Position numbers and translations under genes: made by a program. This document shows positions 1 through 9,847 of a stretch of 64,000 bases of DNA, in pieces. The notes under the pieces are model-generated. The model was not told where the DNA came from and ran no database searches. It saw nothing but the letters and a program-made list of their open reading frames with translations. Every line of letters starts with the position of its first letter. Within the stretch, counting starts at the first letter, position 1. The DNA comes from Candidatus Promineofilum glycogenicum (lineage in GTDB: Bacteria > Chloroflexota > Anaerolineae > Promineifilales > Promineifilaceae). The stretch covers positions 62,001 to 126,000 of the forward strand of contig JADJHJ010000010.1 in the NCBI GenBank assembly GCA_016707605.1. The letters run 5' to 3'.

Positions 1-1052
1 TGGCCCGGCTCAAATGGGACCTGAACGACGAGTACGCCGCCGAGGCGTATCGCCAGGCGGCCGAGGCCAACTTCATTCTCGGCCGCTATGACACCGCGCT
101 CGACAACTACGGCCAGGTGATCGCCGCGCTGGGCCGCCAGGCCGAGGCGACGGCCGATACCTATGCCCGCCGCAGCCTGCTCTACAGCGACCTGGGCGAG
201 ATGGACACCGCCCGCGCCGAAGTCCGCCGGGCGCGCGTGCGCATGTCGATCCTGGAAGGCATGTTGGCCATCAATGAGGGGGAGTACGACCGGGCGCGCG
301 GCGAATTCGCCCGGGCGCTGGAGCAGGCCACGCCGCTGGATGCCCCTGATTTGACGGCCCAGGCCCATGAATGGCTGGCTATCTCGGCGATCATGGTCGG
401 CGACGCCGACACGGCCGAGCGCCACGGGGCCACGGCGCTCGATTACTATCAGCGCACCGGCAACCGTCTCAAGCTGGAGGGCGTCCGGGCCGACCTGGCC
501 GGCATGAATCTGAACGTTCGCCAGTTCGAGCGGGTTATCGAGCCGAGCCTGAAGGCGCTGCGTTACTTCGAGGGGATCGGCCACGAGCGCTGGATCTCGT
601 CCATCTGTAGCAATCTGGCCGAGGCCTATCTGGAGCTAGGGCAACTGGACGAGGCGATGGCCCATGCCCAGCGCGTGCTACAACTGGAGAACCCCCGGTC
701 GCGTCCCTATGCGCTCTACACCCTCGGCCTCGTCCATCAGCGGCAGGGGCGGGCCGACTACGCCGCTGTGGCCTTCGAAGACGGGTTGCGCGTGGCCCAG
801 CGCAACGGCGACACCTACATTCAGGCCTTTCTGCAACGCAACCTGGGGCGGCTGCACAACGAGCAGGGGCAAGCGGCGGCGGCGGCGGCGGCGTTGGGCG
901 CGGCGCTCGCCCTCTTCCGGCGCATGAACATCGTCGTCGAGATCGCCCAAACCGAGCGCGAAGTGGCGGCGCTTGGCCCGCCCACTAATGGCGCGCAGTC
1001 GAACCAAGCCCGTCTCCCCCAATCTGCCTATTGCCAACGGCCACTTAGATGA
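1..1052 (+). CDS. TPR-repeat protein, C-terminal part (start outside window)
   Basis: The frame is open from the left edge (codons begin at base 3), so the N-terminus lies outside the window; a GTG at 117 is internal. About 350 residues are visible, almost all helical repeats of tetratricopeptide type, for example ILGRYDTALDNYGQV, DLGEMDTARAEVRRA, EGEYDRARGEFARAL, ELGQLDEAMAHAQRV and RQGRADYAAVAFEDGL. TPR arrays are protein-interaction scaffolds. In this phylum they often form the C-terminal part of large regulators or STAND proteins, but the effector part cannot be seen here, so no function is assigned. The last ~20 residues lose the repeat pattern. The next gene starts 55 bases downstream on the same strand. 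Confidence 0.85.
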   Translation, partial: ARLKWDLNDEYAAEAYRQAAEANFILGRYDTALDNYGQVIAALGRQAEATADTYARRSLLYSDLGEMDTARAEVRRARVRMSILEGMLAINEGEYDRARGEFARALEQATPLDAPDLTAQAHEWLAISAIMVGDADTAERHGATALDYYQRTGNRLKLEGVRADLAGMNLNVRQFERVIEPSLKALRYFEGIGHERWISSICSNLAEAYLELGQLDEAMAHAQRVLQLENPRSRPYALYTLGLVHQRQGRADYAAVAFEDGLRVAQRNGDTYIQAFLQRNLGRLHNEQGQAAAAAAALGAALALFRRMNIVVEIAQTEREVAALGPPTNGAQSNQARLPQSAYCQRPLR

Positions 1053-1107
1053 CATAAAATAGTGGTTGGGATCGTGCCGGCTAGGCGCGAAAGGCAAGGA
1101 GGCCATC

Positions 1108-3759
1108 ATGGCAGACAACCGCGACAACCTGGATGATTTCAATCGCCAACCGGAGATCGAGCCTGTTCTCTATGAAGAGGAGACGCAGGTCTACGAGACG
1201 GATCCGCCGGTGCAAAACTATAGCGCCGACGACATCGCCATTCCCCCGCCCGGCCGCAACTGGACCAGCATTCTGCTCATCGCCCTAATCGTGATGGGCG
1301 TGCTGCTGGGGCTGCTGCTGGCCTACCTCTTCTTCTGGCGCACGCCGGAAGTGACCACGCCGACGCCCGGCCCCGGCCTGGCCGACACCTCATGGGAGCG
1401 CGTGCGCACGACGGGCCGCATGGTCGTCGGTACGTCGCTCGACTATCCGCCGTTCAGCTACCGCGACGAGCAGTTCCAGCCCACCGGCTTCGACATCGCT
1501 CTCATCCGCGAGATGGCCTCGCGCCTCGGCGTGCAGACCGACATCCGCGACATCGCCTTCGACAGCCTGTTCACGGCGCTCGACCAGCAGCAGGTCGACG
1601 TGGCCATCGCCGCCATCGCCGTGACGCCGGAGCGCGAGCAGTTGGCGAACTTCAGCAACTTTTACTACGTGGGCGAAGAGGGCATTCTGGCCCAGGCCAA
1701 CTCAGCCATCTCGACCGTCACCAGCCTGTCGGACATGGCCGGGCGGCGCGTTGGCGTCCAGCGGGGCAGTGTCTACGAGACGTGGCTGCAACGCGATCTA
1801 GTCAATTCGGGGCTGACCGTGGCCACGAATCTCTTCGTCTACGAGACGGCCGACGCCGTTGTCCGTGACCTGCGCGAGCAGCGGCTCGACCTGGCCGTCG
1901 TTGACGGTCACGTGGCCAATGCGGCCGTGGCCCAGGGCGGCGTGAAGCGCGTTGGCGGCGGGCTGAACCAGCAGCGCTACGCCATTGCCGTGCGCCGCGG
2001 GGCCGACGCCTTGCGCGTCCAGTTGAACAGCGCCCTGGCGCAGATGCAGAACAACGGCGACCTGTCACGACTGGCGCAGACCTACCTCAACGACCCCAAT
2101 GTGGTCATCACCCCGCCTGCGCCCACGGCCACCTCAGCCGTGCCGGCCACGGTCGCGCCCATTGTGCCGCCGACCGGCTGCGTCAACGGCATGCGCTTCG
2201 TGGGCGACCTGAACCTGGACGATAACAACATGACGTCGCCGCCGCCCATCAGCCCTGGGCAGGCGTTCAGCAAGGGCTGGCGCATCCAGAACAGCGGCAC
2301 GTGCGCCTGGACAACGGCCTACCGGCTGGTGTTCGTGGGCGGCAACACGCCGGCGGCCAACATGGGCGGCCAGCCCACGGCCATCCAGGGCTTTGTGTCG
2401 GCCGGGCAGCAGTATGACATTTTCGTCAATCTGGTGGCCCCATTGGCCCCCGGCGTCTATCAGGGCATCTGGCAGATGGTGGACGATCAGAACCGGCCGT
2501 TCGGCGACCGCATCTGGGTCGGCATCACCGTGCCGACCACGGCCACGATCACGCCGACTCCGCCGCCCGCCCTCAGCATCGACTTCCGCGCCGACCGCAA
2601 CAACATCCTGCAAGGGGAGTGCGTCAACTTCACCTGGAACGTGCAGGGGGCGCGGGCGGTCTACTTCTACGCCCAGGGCGAAGCGTGGCAGAACGGCCAG
2701 GTGCCGCCGCAGAGCAGCCGCCAGGTCTGCCCGGCCAACTCGATCACCTACTTCTTGCGCGTCGTGCGCAACGACGGCAACACCGAGGAGCGACAGATCG
2801 CCGTCACCGTGCGACCCAACGTCAACGCGCCGACCATCGCCCAGTTCGTGGCCGCGCCGCCGCAATTGACAGTCGGCGCGTGCGTCCAGTTGCAGTGGGA
2901 CGTACAGGGCAGCGTGACGCGGGTGACGATCAGCAACCAGTTCCGCGTCATCTGGGACAACGCCCCGGCGCGCGGCAACACGCAGGACTGCACCGGCGCG
3001 CCGACGACCATCGAGTATAAGCTGGTGGCCACCGGCCCCGGCGGCACGAGCCAGGGGTTGCAGTACGTCACCGTCGTCAGCCCAGCCACGCCGACGCCGA
3101 CGCCGACAACGACGCCGCCCGTCCAGCCGACGATCAACACCTTCACTGTGGCCCCGGCGCAGATTGAGGCCGGGCAGTGTGTCCAGATCGCCTGGAGCAC
3201 CAGTGGGGCGACGACGCTCGTGCGCTTGTTGCGCAACAACGTACTGGTGCTGGACAACGCCAACCTGGTCGGCACGGCATCGGACTGTCTGCAACACCCC
3301 GGAACGTACACCTACCAACTGGTGGCCAGCACGTCCGGCGGCCAATCCGTCTCGCGTGATCAGTCGGTGGTGGTCAGCGAAGTGCCGCAGGTCAATCCGT
3401 TTGCCGGGCGGACGTTCGCCGTGACGGCCGTCAACGGCAGCGCCACGCTGCCCGGCACAGGGCCGACGACCATCTTCAACGCCGACGGTCAATTGACCGG
3501 CAGCGGCGGCTGCAACACCTTCAACGCGCGCTACAGTGTCCGGGGGCTGGCGACCAACGGCGAGATCACGATCAGCGAGTTGACCAGCACCAACGTCTTC
3601 TGCGGTGAGCCGGAAGGGACGATGACACAGGAGACGGACTTGTTCAACGCCCTGCGCGCGGCGACGACGTATGAGTTCGTGACCGACACCATCGTCGTCT
3701 TCCGCAACGCGGTGGGGCAGGAAGTGGTGCGCCTCGGCCCGGCCGCCCAGCCGCGCTAA
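1108..3759 (+). CDS. Membrane-anchored family 3 solute-binding protein with NBR1-Ig and META domains
   Basis: The ATG at 1108 follows AAGGAGG by about 6 bases, so it is preferred to the in-frame start at 1066. Order (883 residues): acidic cytoplasmic N-terminus; one transmembrane helix around residues 52-76; an SBP_bac_3-like domain (about 95-330, with VVGTSLDYPPFSY and FDSLFTALDQQQVDVAIAAI); an NBR1-like Ig domain (about 355-470, CAWTTAYRLVF); two Ig-like domains containing CVNFTWNVQGA and CVQLQWDVQGS plus a third with CVQIAWSTSGA; and a C-terminal META/HslJ-like domain (GSGGCNTFNARYSV). The binding domain would sit outside the membrane, tethered. No permease gene is adjacent, so a sensing or scavenging role is more likely than classical ABC uptake; this is inference. 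Confidence 0.85.
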   Translation: MADNRDNLDDFNRQPEIEPVLYEEETQVYETDPPVQNYSADDIAIPPPGRNWTSILLIALIVMGVLLGLLLAYLFFWRTPEVTTPTPGPGLADTSWERVRTTGRMVVGTSLDYPPFSYRDEQFQPTGFDIALIREMASRLGVQTDIRDIAFDSLFTALDQQQVDVAIAAIAVTPEREQLANFSNFYYVGEEGILAQANSAISTVTSLSDMAGRRVGVQRGSVYETWLQRDLVNSGLTVATNLFVYETADAVVRDLREQRLDLAVVDGHVANAAVAQGGVKRVGGGLNQQRYAIAVRRGADALRVQLNSALAQMQNNGDLSRLAQTYLNDPNVVITPPAPTATSAVPATVAPIVPPTGCVNGMRFVGDLNLDDNNMTSPPPISPGQAFSKGWRIQNSGTCAWTTAYRLVFVGGNTPAANMGGQPTAIQGFVSAGQQYDIFVNLVAPLAPGVYQGIWQMVDDQNRPFGDRIWVGITVPTTATITPTPPPALSIDFRADRNNILQGECVNFTWNVQGARAVYFYAQGEAWQNGQVPPQSSRQVCPANSITYFLRVVRNDGNTEERQIAVTVRPNVNAPTIAQFVAAPPQLTVGACVQLQWDVQGSVTRVTISNQFRVIWDNAPARGNTQDCTGAPTTIEYKLVATGPGGTSQGLQYVTVVSPATPTPTPTTTPPVQPTINTFTVAPAQIEAGQCVQIAWSTSGATTLVRLLRNNVLVLDNANLVGTASDCLQHPGTYTYQLVASTSGGQSVSRDQSVVVSEVPQVNPFAGRTFAVTAVNGSATLPGTGPTTIFNADGQLTGSGGCNTFNARYSVRGLATNGEITISELTSTNVFCGEPEGTMTQETDLFNALRAATTYEFVTDTIVVFRNAVGQEVVRLGPAAQPR

Positions 3760-3835
3760 CATTCTGGTTCCCTCTCCCCTTGGGAGAGGGTTCCGCCCCT
3801 TGGGAGAGGGTAGGAAGGGTTCTTCGACTCGGGGG

Positions 3836-3976
<141 letters not shown>

Positions 3977-4045
3977 TCTTAACCCCGGCCCTCTCCCGGG
4001 GGGGGACGGGTTGCCAACCCGGCAAATTGGGGAGGGCGCAGAGTT

Positions 4046-5098
4046 CTAAAACCAGCGCCGCCGCCGCATAAAGATAAGCAGGCTCAGGGCGACGATGAGC
4101 ATCAACAACAGCACCGCCGGATAGCCCCACGGGTGCTCCAACTCCGGCATGTACTCGAAGTTCATGCCGTAGATGCTGGCGATAAAGGTGATGGGCAGGA
4201 AGATGGTGGCGATGACCGTCAGCAGTTGGTTGACGCGGCTGGTGTTGCGCTCCACGGCGGCCATGTGCAGCGACATGATCTCGGTCAGATAGGCGCGCAG
4301 CCGGTCGTAGTAGGTCAGCAGGCTCTCGATCTCGCGGTAGAGCGACTTGGTGAAGACCTTGCCCTCTTCGTCGCTGATGAACTTCGACTCGGCGTCCTTG
4401 ACGAACTCCAGGAACTCCTCCAACTCCAGCAGCGGCTCGTTCCAGGGCTTGATCTCCTCGCGCATGAACAGGATGTCGCGATAGACCTCTTCGCGCCCGC
4501 GGCCGGTCAGCACGTGGTCTTCCAGCTCCTCCAGCCGCAGCGTCAGGTGCTTGAAACTGAGCTGGTAGTGCTCGACAACGACCGCCCGCAACAACAGGTA
4601 GAGCAAGTAGTCGGGGCCGTGCTGCTGGGCCTTGGTCTGGTGGTTGATCAGGCGGCGGCGCGTGCGCGAGAAGAGGCCGCGCACCTGGTGCTCATAGAGG
4701 ATCAGGAAGTTGCTGCCCAACACGAACGAGCCGCTGGTCTGCTCCAGCAGCTGGCGCTCCGGGTGCAGATGGGGCACGGTGTACTCCAGATAGAGGCAGT
4801 TTTCGTACTCCGTGTCGAACTGCATCCGCCCTTCGTCGAGAATCTCCACCAGCACGAACGGGTCGATGTGGAACAGATCGAGCAACTGGCCGATCTCCTT
4901 CTCGTCGTGTACGTCGCGAATGGTGACCCAGTTGATGCGCTGGGGGTCGATGCGGCCGAGCAGCTCATCGATGCTCTGGCACTCAAAGGCGTCGATGCTT
5001 TCGGCATCGTAGACGACCAGCACGTAGCGCGCCATGTCGTGGAACAGCGGCGCGCCGTTGGCGGTGGATAAGGGGCGGCGTGGTTCGTTCTGGCTCAT
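4046..5098 (-). CDS. corA: CorA-family divalent metal transporter
   Basis: 350 residues, the normal CorA length. The C-terminus has two membrane helices separated by the family signature YGMN followed by FEYMPELEHPWGYP (GMN selectivity loop). The first helix starts TVIATIFLPITFIASIYGMN; the second is PAVLLLMLIVALSLLIFM, ending in a basic RRRRWF tail. The N-terminal part is the acidic, coiled-coil cytoplasmic funnel. Homologues form pentameric Mg2+ or Co2+ channels. The ATG at 5098 has GGAGTG just upstream; a TTG at 5110 also fits the frame but lacks a site. It begins 17 bases after the argS stop, same strand, so it is probably co-transcribed with it. Confidence 0.93.
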   Translation of the reverse strand: MSQNEPRRPLSTANGAPLFHDMARYVLVVYDAESIDAFECQSIDELLGRIDPQRINWVTIRDVHDEKEIGQLLDLFHIDPFVLVEILDEGRMQFDTEYENCLYLEYTVPHLHPERQLLEQTSGSFVLGSNFLILYEHQVRGLFSRTRRRLINHQTKAQQHGPDYLLYLLLRAVVVEHYQLSFKHLTLRLEELEDHVLTGRGREEVYRDILFMREEIKPWNEPLLELEEFLEFVKDAESKFISDEEGKVFTKSLYREIESLLTYYDRLRAYLTEIMSLHMAAVERNTSRVNQLLTVIATIFLPITFIASIYGMNFEYMPELEHPWGYPAVLLLMLIVALSLLIFMRRRRWF

Positions 5099-5115
5099 AC
5101 CACACTCCAACGCGG

Positions 5116-6777
5116 TTACATGACTTCCGGCGCGCTCATGCCCATCAGATCGAGCACGCGGGCGAAGACGGCCTGGGCGGCGCGATAGAAGCGCAGCCGC
5201 GCCCGGCGCAGCGGCTCCGGCACGTCGCTATGGAGCACGCGGCACTCCTCATAGGTCGGGTGGAAGAGCGCGGCCAGGTCATAGGCGTAGAAGGCCAGCC
5301 GGTGCGGCTCGTAGAGCGTGGTCACCGTCTCCAGCACGTCGCCCAGTTCCAGCGCCTTGCGCAAGAAGGCCAGTTCGCGCGGGTGGGTCAGCAGGCTCAG
5401 GTCGGCGTCGTTGTCGGCGTCGGCCGGCAGCCCGGCTTCGGCCCACTTGCGGAAGATGCCGGCGCAACGCACGTGGGCGTTCTGGATGTAGTAGACCGGG
5501 TTCTTGTCCGACCGCTCCACGGCCAGGTCGAGGTCGAACTCCACCGGGCTGTTGGCCGAGCGGGAGATCATGAAGTAGCGGATGGCATCGGCGCCGACCT
5601 CGTCGACCAGTTCGTCGAGGGTGACGTAAACGCCGCGCCGGGTGCTCATCTTCAGCGCCCCGCCACCGCGCACCAGGGTGACGATCTGGTGCAGCAGGGT
5701 ATGGACGAAGTCGGAGCTATAGCCCAGGGCGCGCACACCCATCAGCACCTGCGGGGCCGTGGCGTGGTGGTCGGGGCCGAAGATGTCCACCACCAGGTCG
5801 AAGCCGCGTTGGGCCTTGTCGCGGTGGTAGGCCATGTCGGGCAGGCGGTAGGTCGGTTCGCCGCCGGCCTTGACGACGACGCGGTCCTTGTCGTCGCCGA
5901 ACTCGGTGGAGCGGAACCACTGCGCGCCGTCCTTCTCGTAGACGTAGCCGCGCTCGTTCAGTTCCGCCAGCGTTTGCCACACCTGGCCCGTCTCGTAGAG
6001 GCTCGCCTCGCGGAAGTAGTTGTCGAAGACGATGCCGACGCGGGCCAGCGTGGCCTTTTGCTGGGCGGAGATGCGGTCGCGGGCGTAGGCGGCGAAGGTG
6101 TCGCTGGGCACGTCGACCAGCGCGTCGCCGCGCTCGGCCAGCAGTTCGCGGGCCAGGTCGGTGATGTAGTCGCCCTGGTAGTGCTCTTCGGCCAGTTCGA
6201 CCGGTTGGCCCAACAGTTGCAGGTAGCGCACCTTGACCGATTCGCCCAGCAGGGTGATCTGCCGCCCGGCGTCGTTGTAGTAGTACTCCAGCGTCACGTC
6301 GTAGCCGGCGTTTTCCAGGGCGCGGTGGAGCGTGTCGCCGATGACGCCGCCGCGGGTGCGGCCGAGGGTGATCGGCCCGGTGGGGTTGGCGCTGACACAT
6401 TCGACTTGTGCCTTCTGGCCCGCGCCGTGGTCGACGCGGCCGAAGGCGGCCGGGTCGGCCAGGATGCGCTCGGGCAAGCCCTGGAGCCAGGCGTCGGACA
6501 GGCGGAAGTTGATGAAGCCGGGCGGGGCGACGTTGACTTCGCCCAGATAGTCGAGCGGCGGCAGGTGGTCGGCGATGGCCTGGGCGATCTTCAGCGGGGC
6601 CATCCGCGCCGGGCGGGCCAGTTGCAGGGCGACGGCCGTGGCGTAGTCGCCGTGGCTCGTCTCGCGCGGGCGCTCGACGGTGACGTCGGGCAGGTCAAAG
6701 GGGGGCAGCGCGCCGCCGGCCTGCGCGGCCAGCAGCGCGGCGCGGACGGCGGCGGCGAGTTCGTGATGGTGGAGCAT
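5116..6777 (-). CDS. argS: Arginyl-tRNA synthetase with atypical HIGH motif
   Basis: 553 residues, normal for the family. It ligates arginine to tRNA-Arg in the cytoplasm. Seen: N-terminal Add-1-like tRNA D-loop binding region; class I core with VSANPTGPITLGRTRGG at about residues 128-144; the KMSKS-loop equivalent ALKMSTRRGVYVTL near 390; and a C-terminal DALR anticodon-binding domain ending YRAAQAVFARVLDLMGMSAP. The ATG at 6777 (MLHHHELAAAVRAAL) matches the family start; 18 extra residues upstream do not. Oddity: the family H-x-G-H is T-L-G-R here, so both signature histidines are missing although flanking residues are conserved. Followed by corA after 17 bases. Confidence 0.95.
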   Translation of the reverse strand: MLHHHELAAAVRAALLAAQAGGALPPFDLPDVTVERPRETSHGDYATAVALQLARPARMAPLKIAQAIADHLPPLDYLGEVNVAPPGFINFRLSDAWLQGLPERILADPAAFGRVDHGAGQKAQVECVSANPTGPITLGRTRGGVIGDTLHRALENAGYDVTLEYYYNDAGRQITLLGESVKVRYLQLLGQPVELAEEHYQGDYITDLARELLAERGDALVDVPSDTFAAYARDRISAQQKATLARVGIVFDNYFREASLYETGQVWQTLAELNERGYVYEKDGAQWFRSTEFGDDKDRVVVKAGGEPTYRLPDMAYHRDKAQRGFDLVVDIFGPDHHATAPQVLMGVRALGYSSDFVHTLLHQIVTLVRGGGALKMSTRRGVYVTLDELVDEVGADAIRYFMISRSANSPVEFDLDLAVERSDKNPVYYIQNAHVRCAGIFRKWAEAGLPADADNDADLSLLTHPRELAFLRKALELGDVLETVTTLYEPHRLAFYAYDLAALFHPTYEECRVLHSDVPEPLRRARLRFYRAAQAVFARVLDLMGMSAPEVM

Positions 6778-6860
6778 GATCGCTAATTCTAGCAGCTTGG
6801 CGGCCCGCAGGCGAAGAGGGAAGTCTCGCAAACGAGGCGATTATCTCGTATAGTAGACGG

Positions 6861-7676
6861 ATGAACGACACACGACCAAGCATAGGCCCGATCATCGTTG
6901 AAGGGTCAGTCGTCCAACCCGAATCAGCCGCGCCGGTCGGAAGCGCGCTGCCGGTTTCGGCCGGGGGCACACCCCTGTCGGCCGACCCCGAATTCGACGC
7001 CTATCTGGCCGTCGTCAAGGCGCTGTTGGGCGGGGCCGTCGAGGGCACGGCCGAGTTCGCCCGCCGACTGGAGCGGCTGGAGGCGCAACTGCGCGCCACT
7101 GAGGCCGGCCCGCCCGGCCCCGGCGAGGTGAACAGCACCGCCGATGTGGTGCGCTACATGCTGTTCGGCGCGTCGCTGGCGGCGGCCGACGGGCTGCGGC
7201 AGCGGGCGGTGCGCTGGGCCGAGGCGTCGGACGTGCTCTTCCGCACCACCGGCAGCGCCGTCGCGCCGCTGACCCGCAGCCGGCTGACCCGGCGCGTCGT
7301 CGGCCCGTTCGACCGCGCCTTCGGCCGCCTGGTGGAACGCGGCCAGAGCCAGGTCAACGCCTGGGTGGAGCTGGGCCGGGCTACCGAGCCGACGGCCCGT
7401 CTGCTGGCCCGGCAGGCGTACCTGGAGGCGGTCGATGACTTCATCGGTCACCTGTCGCAGAACCAACAACTATCCGATCTGGTGCAGGAGCAGAGCGTGG
7501 GGCTGGCGACGGAGTTCGTCGAGGAGGTGCGCGAGCGCACCGTCTCGGCCGACACGCTGGCCGAGTCGCTCGTCCGGCGCATCCTGAAACGGCCGCCGCG
7601 CACCGCCCTGCCGCCGCCGGAGGCCATCCGCGAGGCCGTGGCCGAGGTCAAGCGAGTGCCGCACCATGAAGATTAA
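6861..7676 (+). CDS. Hypothetical protein, mostly helical
   Basis: 271 residues that I do not recognise. After a short disordered N-terminus (to about 35) it is helical and rich in Ala, Arg and Glu. There is no signal peptide. One mildly hydrophobic stretch lies near residues 97-108 (MLFGASLAAADG). A region with many ERGQSQVNAWVELGRATEP-type turns follows. The last codons overlap the start of the RDD gene by 11 bases in another frame, so the two are almost certainly an operon, which hints at a membrane-linked role. It is divergent from argS, with about 80 bases between the two starts. Confidence 0.75.
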   Translation: MNDTRPSIGPIIVEGSVVQPESAAPVGSALPVSAGGTPLSADPEFDAYLAVVKALLGGAVEGTAEFARRLERLEAQLRATEAGPPGPGEVNSTADVVRYMLFGASLAAADGLRQRAVRWAEASDVLFRTTGSAVAPLTRSRLTRRVVGPFDRAFGRLVERGQSQVNAWVELGRATEPTARLLARQAYLEAVDDFIGHLSQNQQLSDLVQEQSVGLATEFVEEVRERTVSADTLAESLVRRILKRPPRTALPPPEAIREAVAEVKRVPHHED

Positions 7677-8322
7677 GCGCCTGCTCCCGCCGCCCGATTC
7701 GTTGCGCGGCCACCCGGCGGGCTTCGTCACCCGTTACGTGGCCTTCCTGCTCGATGTGCTGGTCGTGGCCGCGGCGTCCTTCCTGTTCATCACCGTCCTG
7801 CGGGTCACGCTGGACTTCTTCGGCATCAGCGACCTGTTGGCGTCGGTGCAGGAGTCGCGGGATGTCGCGCGGCAGACGGTTGTTCTGAGCGGTGTCGTGC
7901 GCTGGCTGGTGACCATTGCCAGCGGCTTCCTGACCTTTGGCGTTTACTCCATTCTGGCCTGGATGCTGGTGGGCAAGACGGCCGGCAAGGCGCTGATGGG
8001 GCTGCGCGTGCTGGGGCAGGATGGTCGCCCGGTCACCTTTCACCAGGCCCTCGTTCGCGCCCTGGGCTACTACGTCTCCGGGCTGGCGCTGTTCATCGGC
8101 TTCCTGTGGGTGCTGGTGGACGACCGGCGGCAGACTTGGCACGACAAGCTGGCCCGGACGGTCGTCGTCTACGAGTGGGACGCCCAGTATGAGGAACGGC
8201 TGGTCAACGCCGTCCAGACGCTGGATGAATCCAATCAACGTCGGCTGGCGGCGCGGGAGAGAGAGGTACGCTTAGAAAGAGAAGAGGGACGCGGAGAAGA
8301 GAGGCACGCAGAGAGACGCTGA
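7666..8322 (+). CDS. RDD-family integral membrane protein
   Basis: 218 residues. RDD signature near the N-terminus: GFVTRYVAFLLDVLVVAAAS, with Arg in front of helix 1 and Asp inside it. Three hydrophobic helices are visible (about 22-45, 82-108 with FGVYSILAWMLVGKTAGKALMG, and 130-150 with ALGYYVSGLALFIGFLWVLV), then the usual DDRRQTWHDKLARTVVV motif. RDD proteins are small membrane proteins of mostly unknown or transport-related function. The C-terminal 35 residues are highly charged (Arg/Glu) and come from a purine-rich AGAGAAG tract, so the stop may have moved. Start overlaps the previous gene by 11 bases. Confidence 0.85.
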   Translation: MKIKRLLPPPDSLRGHPAGFVTRYVAFLLDVLVVAAASFLFITVLRVTLDFFGISDLLASVQESRDVARQTVVLSGVVRWLVTIASGFLTFGVYSILAWMLVGKTAGKALMGLRVLGQDGRPVTFHQALVRALGYYVSGLALFIGFLWVLVDDRRQTWHDKLARTVVVYEWDAQYEERLVNAVQTLDESNQRRLAAREREVRLEREEGRGEERHAERR

Positions 8323-8390
8323 GAGAAGCGGAGTTCGGAGGGAAAAAAAAAGGTCCTCCGCCTCCTCTCCCTCAATTTATGAAACGCCGC

Positions 8391-8419
8391 TATACTTAGG
8401 GCACGTCCGGGTAACGGAC
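8391..8419 (+). promoter_or_regulatory. Possible -10 box and short leader hairpin before the acyltransferase
   Basis: TATACT at 8391-8396 resembles a -10 box, but no convincing -35 was found 16-18 bases upstream. A small hairpin CGTCCG-GGTAA-CGGACG follows at about 8403-8419, then GGGAG before the ATG at 8433. Weak call. Confidence 0.3.
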
Positions 8420-8432
8420 GGGAGACAGCGAC

Positions 8433-9847
8433 ATGCCCAAGGCAATCATTCCCCTCTCCAACGTCGATGCCGCCTGGCTGAAGATGGAAGACCCGACCAA
8501 TCTGATGATGGTCACGGGGGTGCTGACCTTTCCCCGGCCGCTGGACATGGCCTATCTGCGGGCGCTGATCGAGAGCCGGCTGCTGCAATTCGACCGCTTC
8601 CGGCAGCGCGTCGTGCGCCCGGCGCTACCCTTCGCCCCGGCCTACTGGGAGCCTGACCCCCACTTCAACATCGGCGCCCACCTGCACTGCGTCGGCCTGC
8701 CCCACCCGCGCGACAAGGGCGCGCTACAGCAGTTGGTCAGCGACCTGATGTCCACCAGCCTCGACTTCAGCAAGCCGCTGTGGCAGATGCACGTCGTGGA
8801 CGGCTACGCGCCCGATGGCCGCAGCGAGGGTGGGGCGCTCATCGTCCGGCTGCACCACGCCCTGGCCGACGGCATGGCCCTGGTCGGCGTGCTGCTGGCG
8901 CTGACGGAGATGGTTCCCGGCGCGCTGCCGCCCTGGCCGGCGACAACGGCGCGGCCGACGACAACACGCCGCCTGCCCGTCCGGGCAGTTGGGAGGCGCT
9001 CCAGTGGCGCACGGCCGAGTTAGTCGGCAAGGGGGTAGACGTGGGGCGGCGGGCGATCATCGAGGGGCTGGAGTCGTATCTCAACAACGACCGGCCGCGC
9101 CAACTGGCCGAGCAGGGGGCCGACTACGCCCACGCCCTGAGCAAGCTGGTGTTGCGCGCCCCCGACCCGCCGACCCCCTTCCGCGGCCGGCTGGGCGTGG
9201 CCAAGCGCGTGGCCTGGTCGCGTCCGCTGCCGCTGAGCGAGATCAAGGCCATGCGCCGGGCAACGGGGGCGACGGTCAACGACTTGATGACCTCGGCCGT
9301 CACCGGCGGCCTGCGGCGCTATCTGGAGGCGCGCGGCGAGGAGCCGGCCGACTTCCGCGCCGCCGTGCCGGTCAATCTGCGCGGGCCGCACGAGATGGGC
9401 GCGCTGGGCAACAAGTTCGGCCTGGTCTTCCTCGATCTGCCGGTCAGCATCGTCGATCAGCGGCGGCGGCTGGACGCGGTGCGCTTCCGCATGGAGGCGC
9501 TGAAGGGCAGCCCCGAAGCGCCGGTGTCGCTCGACGTGCTGGCCGCGGTTGGCTTCTCGGCCCAGGCGGTGCAGGAGGCGGTGGTGCGCATCATCGGCAC
9601 CAAGGCGACGGCCGTGCTGACCAACGTCCCCGGCCCGCCCATTCCCCTCTACCTGGCCGGGCAGCCCATCGACAGCCTGATGTTCTGGGTGCCGCAGAGC
9701 GGGCGGCTGGGGCTGGGCATCAGCATCCTGAGCTACGCCGGCAGCGTCACCGTCGGCGTGGCCACGGACGCGGGGCTGGTGGCGGAGCCGGATGAGATTG
9801 TTCTCGGTTTTTATGCGGAGTATGATGAGTTGTTGGGGTTGGCTTAG
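8433..9847 (+). CDS. WS/DGAT wax ester synthase / acyltransferase, frameshifted
   Basis: Acyl-CoA:alcohol or diacylglycerol O-acyltransferase family, which makes storage wax esters or triacylglycerol at the membrane. Frame one (8433-~8931) holds the N-terminal half with the catalytic motif HHALADG (HHxxxDG) preceded by GGALIVRL. Frame two (~8934-9847) continues with the C-terminal half, including VNDLMTSAVTGGLRRYL, AAVPVNLRGP, LGNKFGLVFLDLP and LTNVPGPPIPLYLAG. The CCC at 8931-8933 read as CCCC restores one frame of 471 residues, the normal family length. So either a consensus error or a very recent inactivation; the preserved second half favours error. Confidence 0.88.

Noticed and set aside
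5080..6786. 568-residue plus-strand frame opposite argS
   Set aside because: Complementary shadow of a conserved enzyme; His/Val/Gly-rich composition typical of antisense translation.
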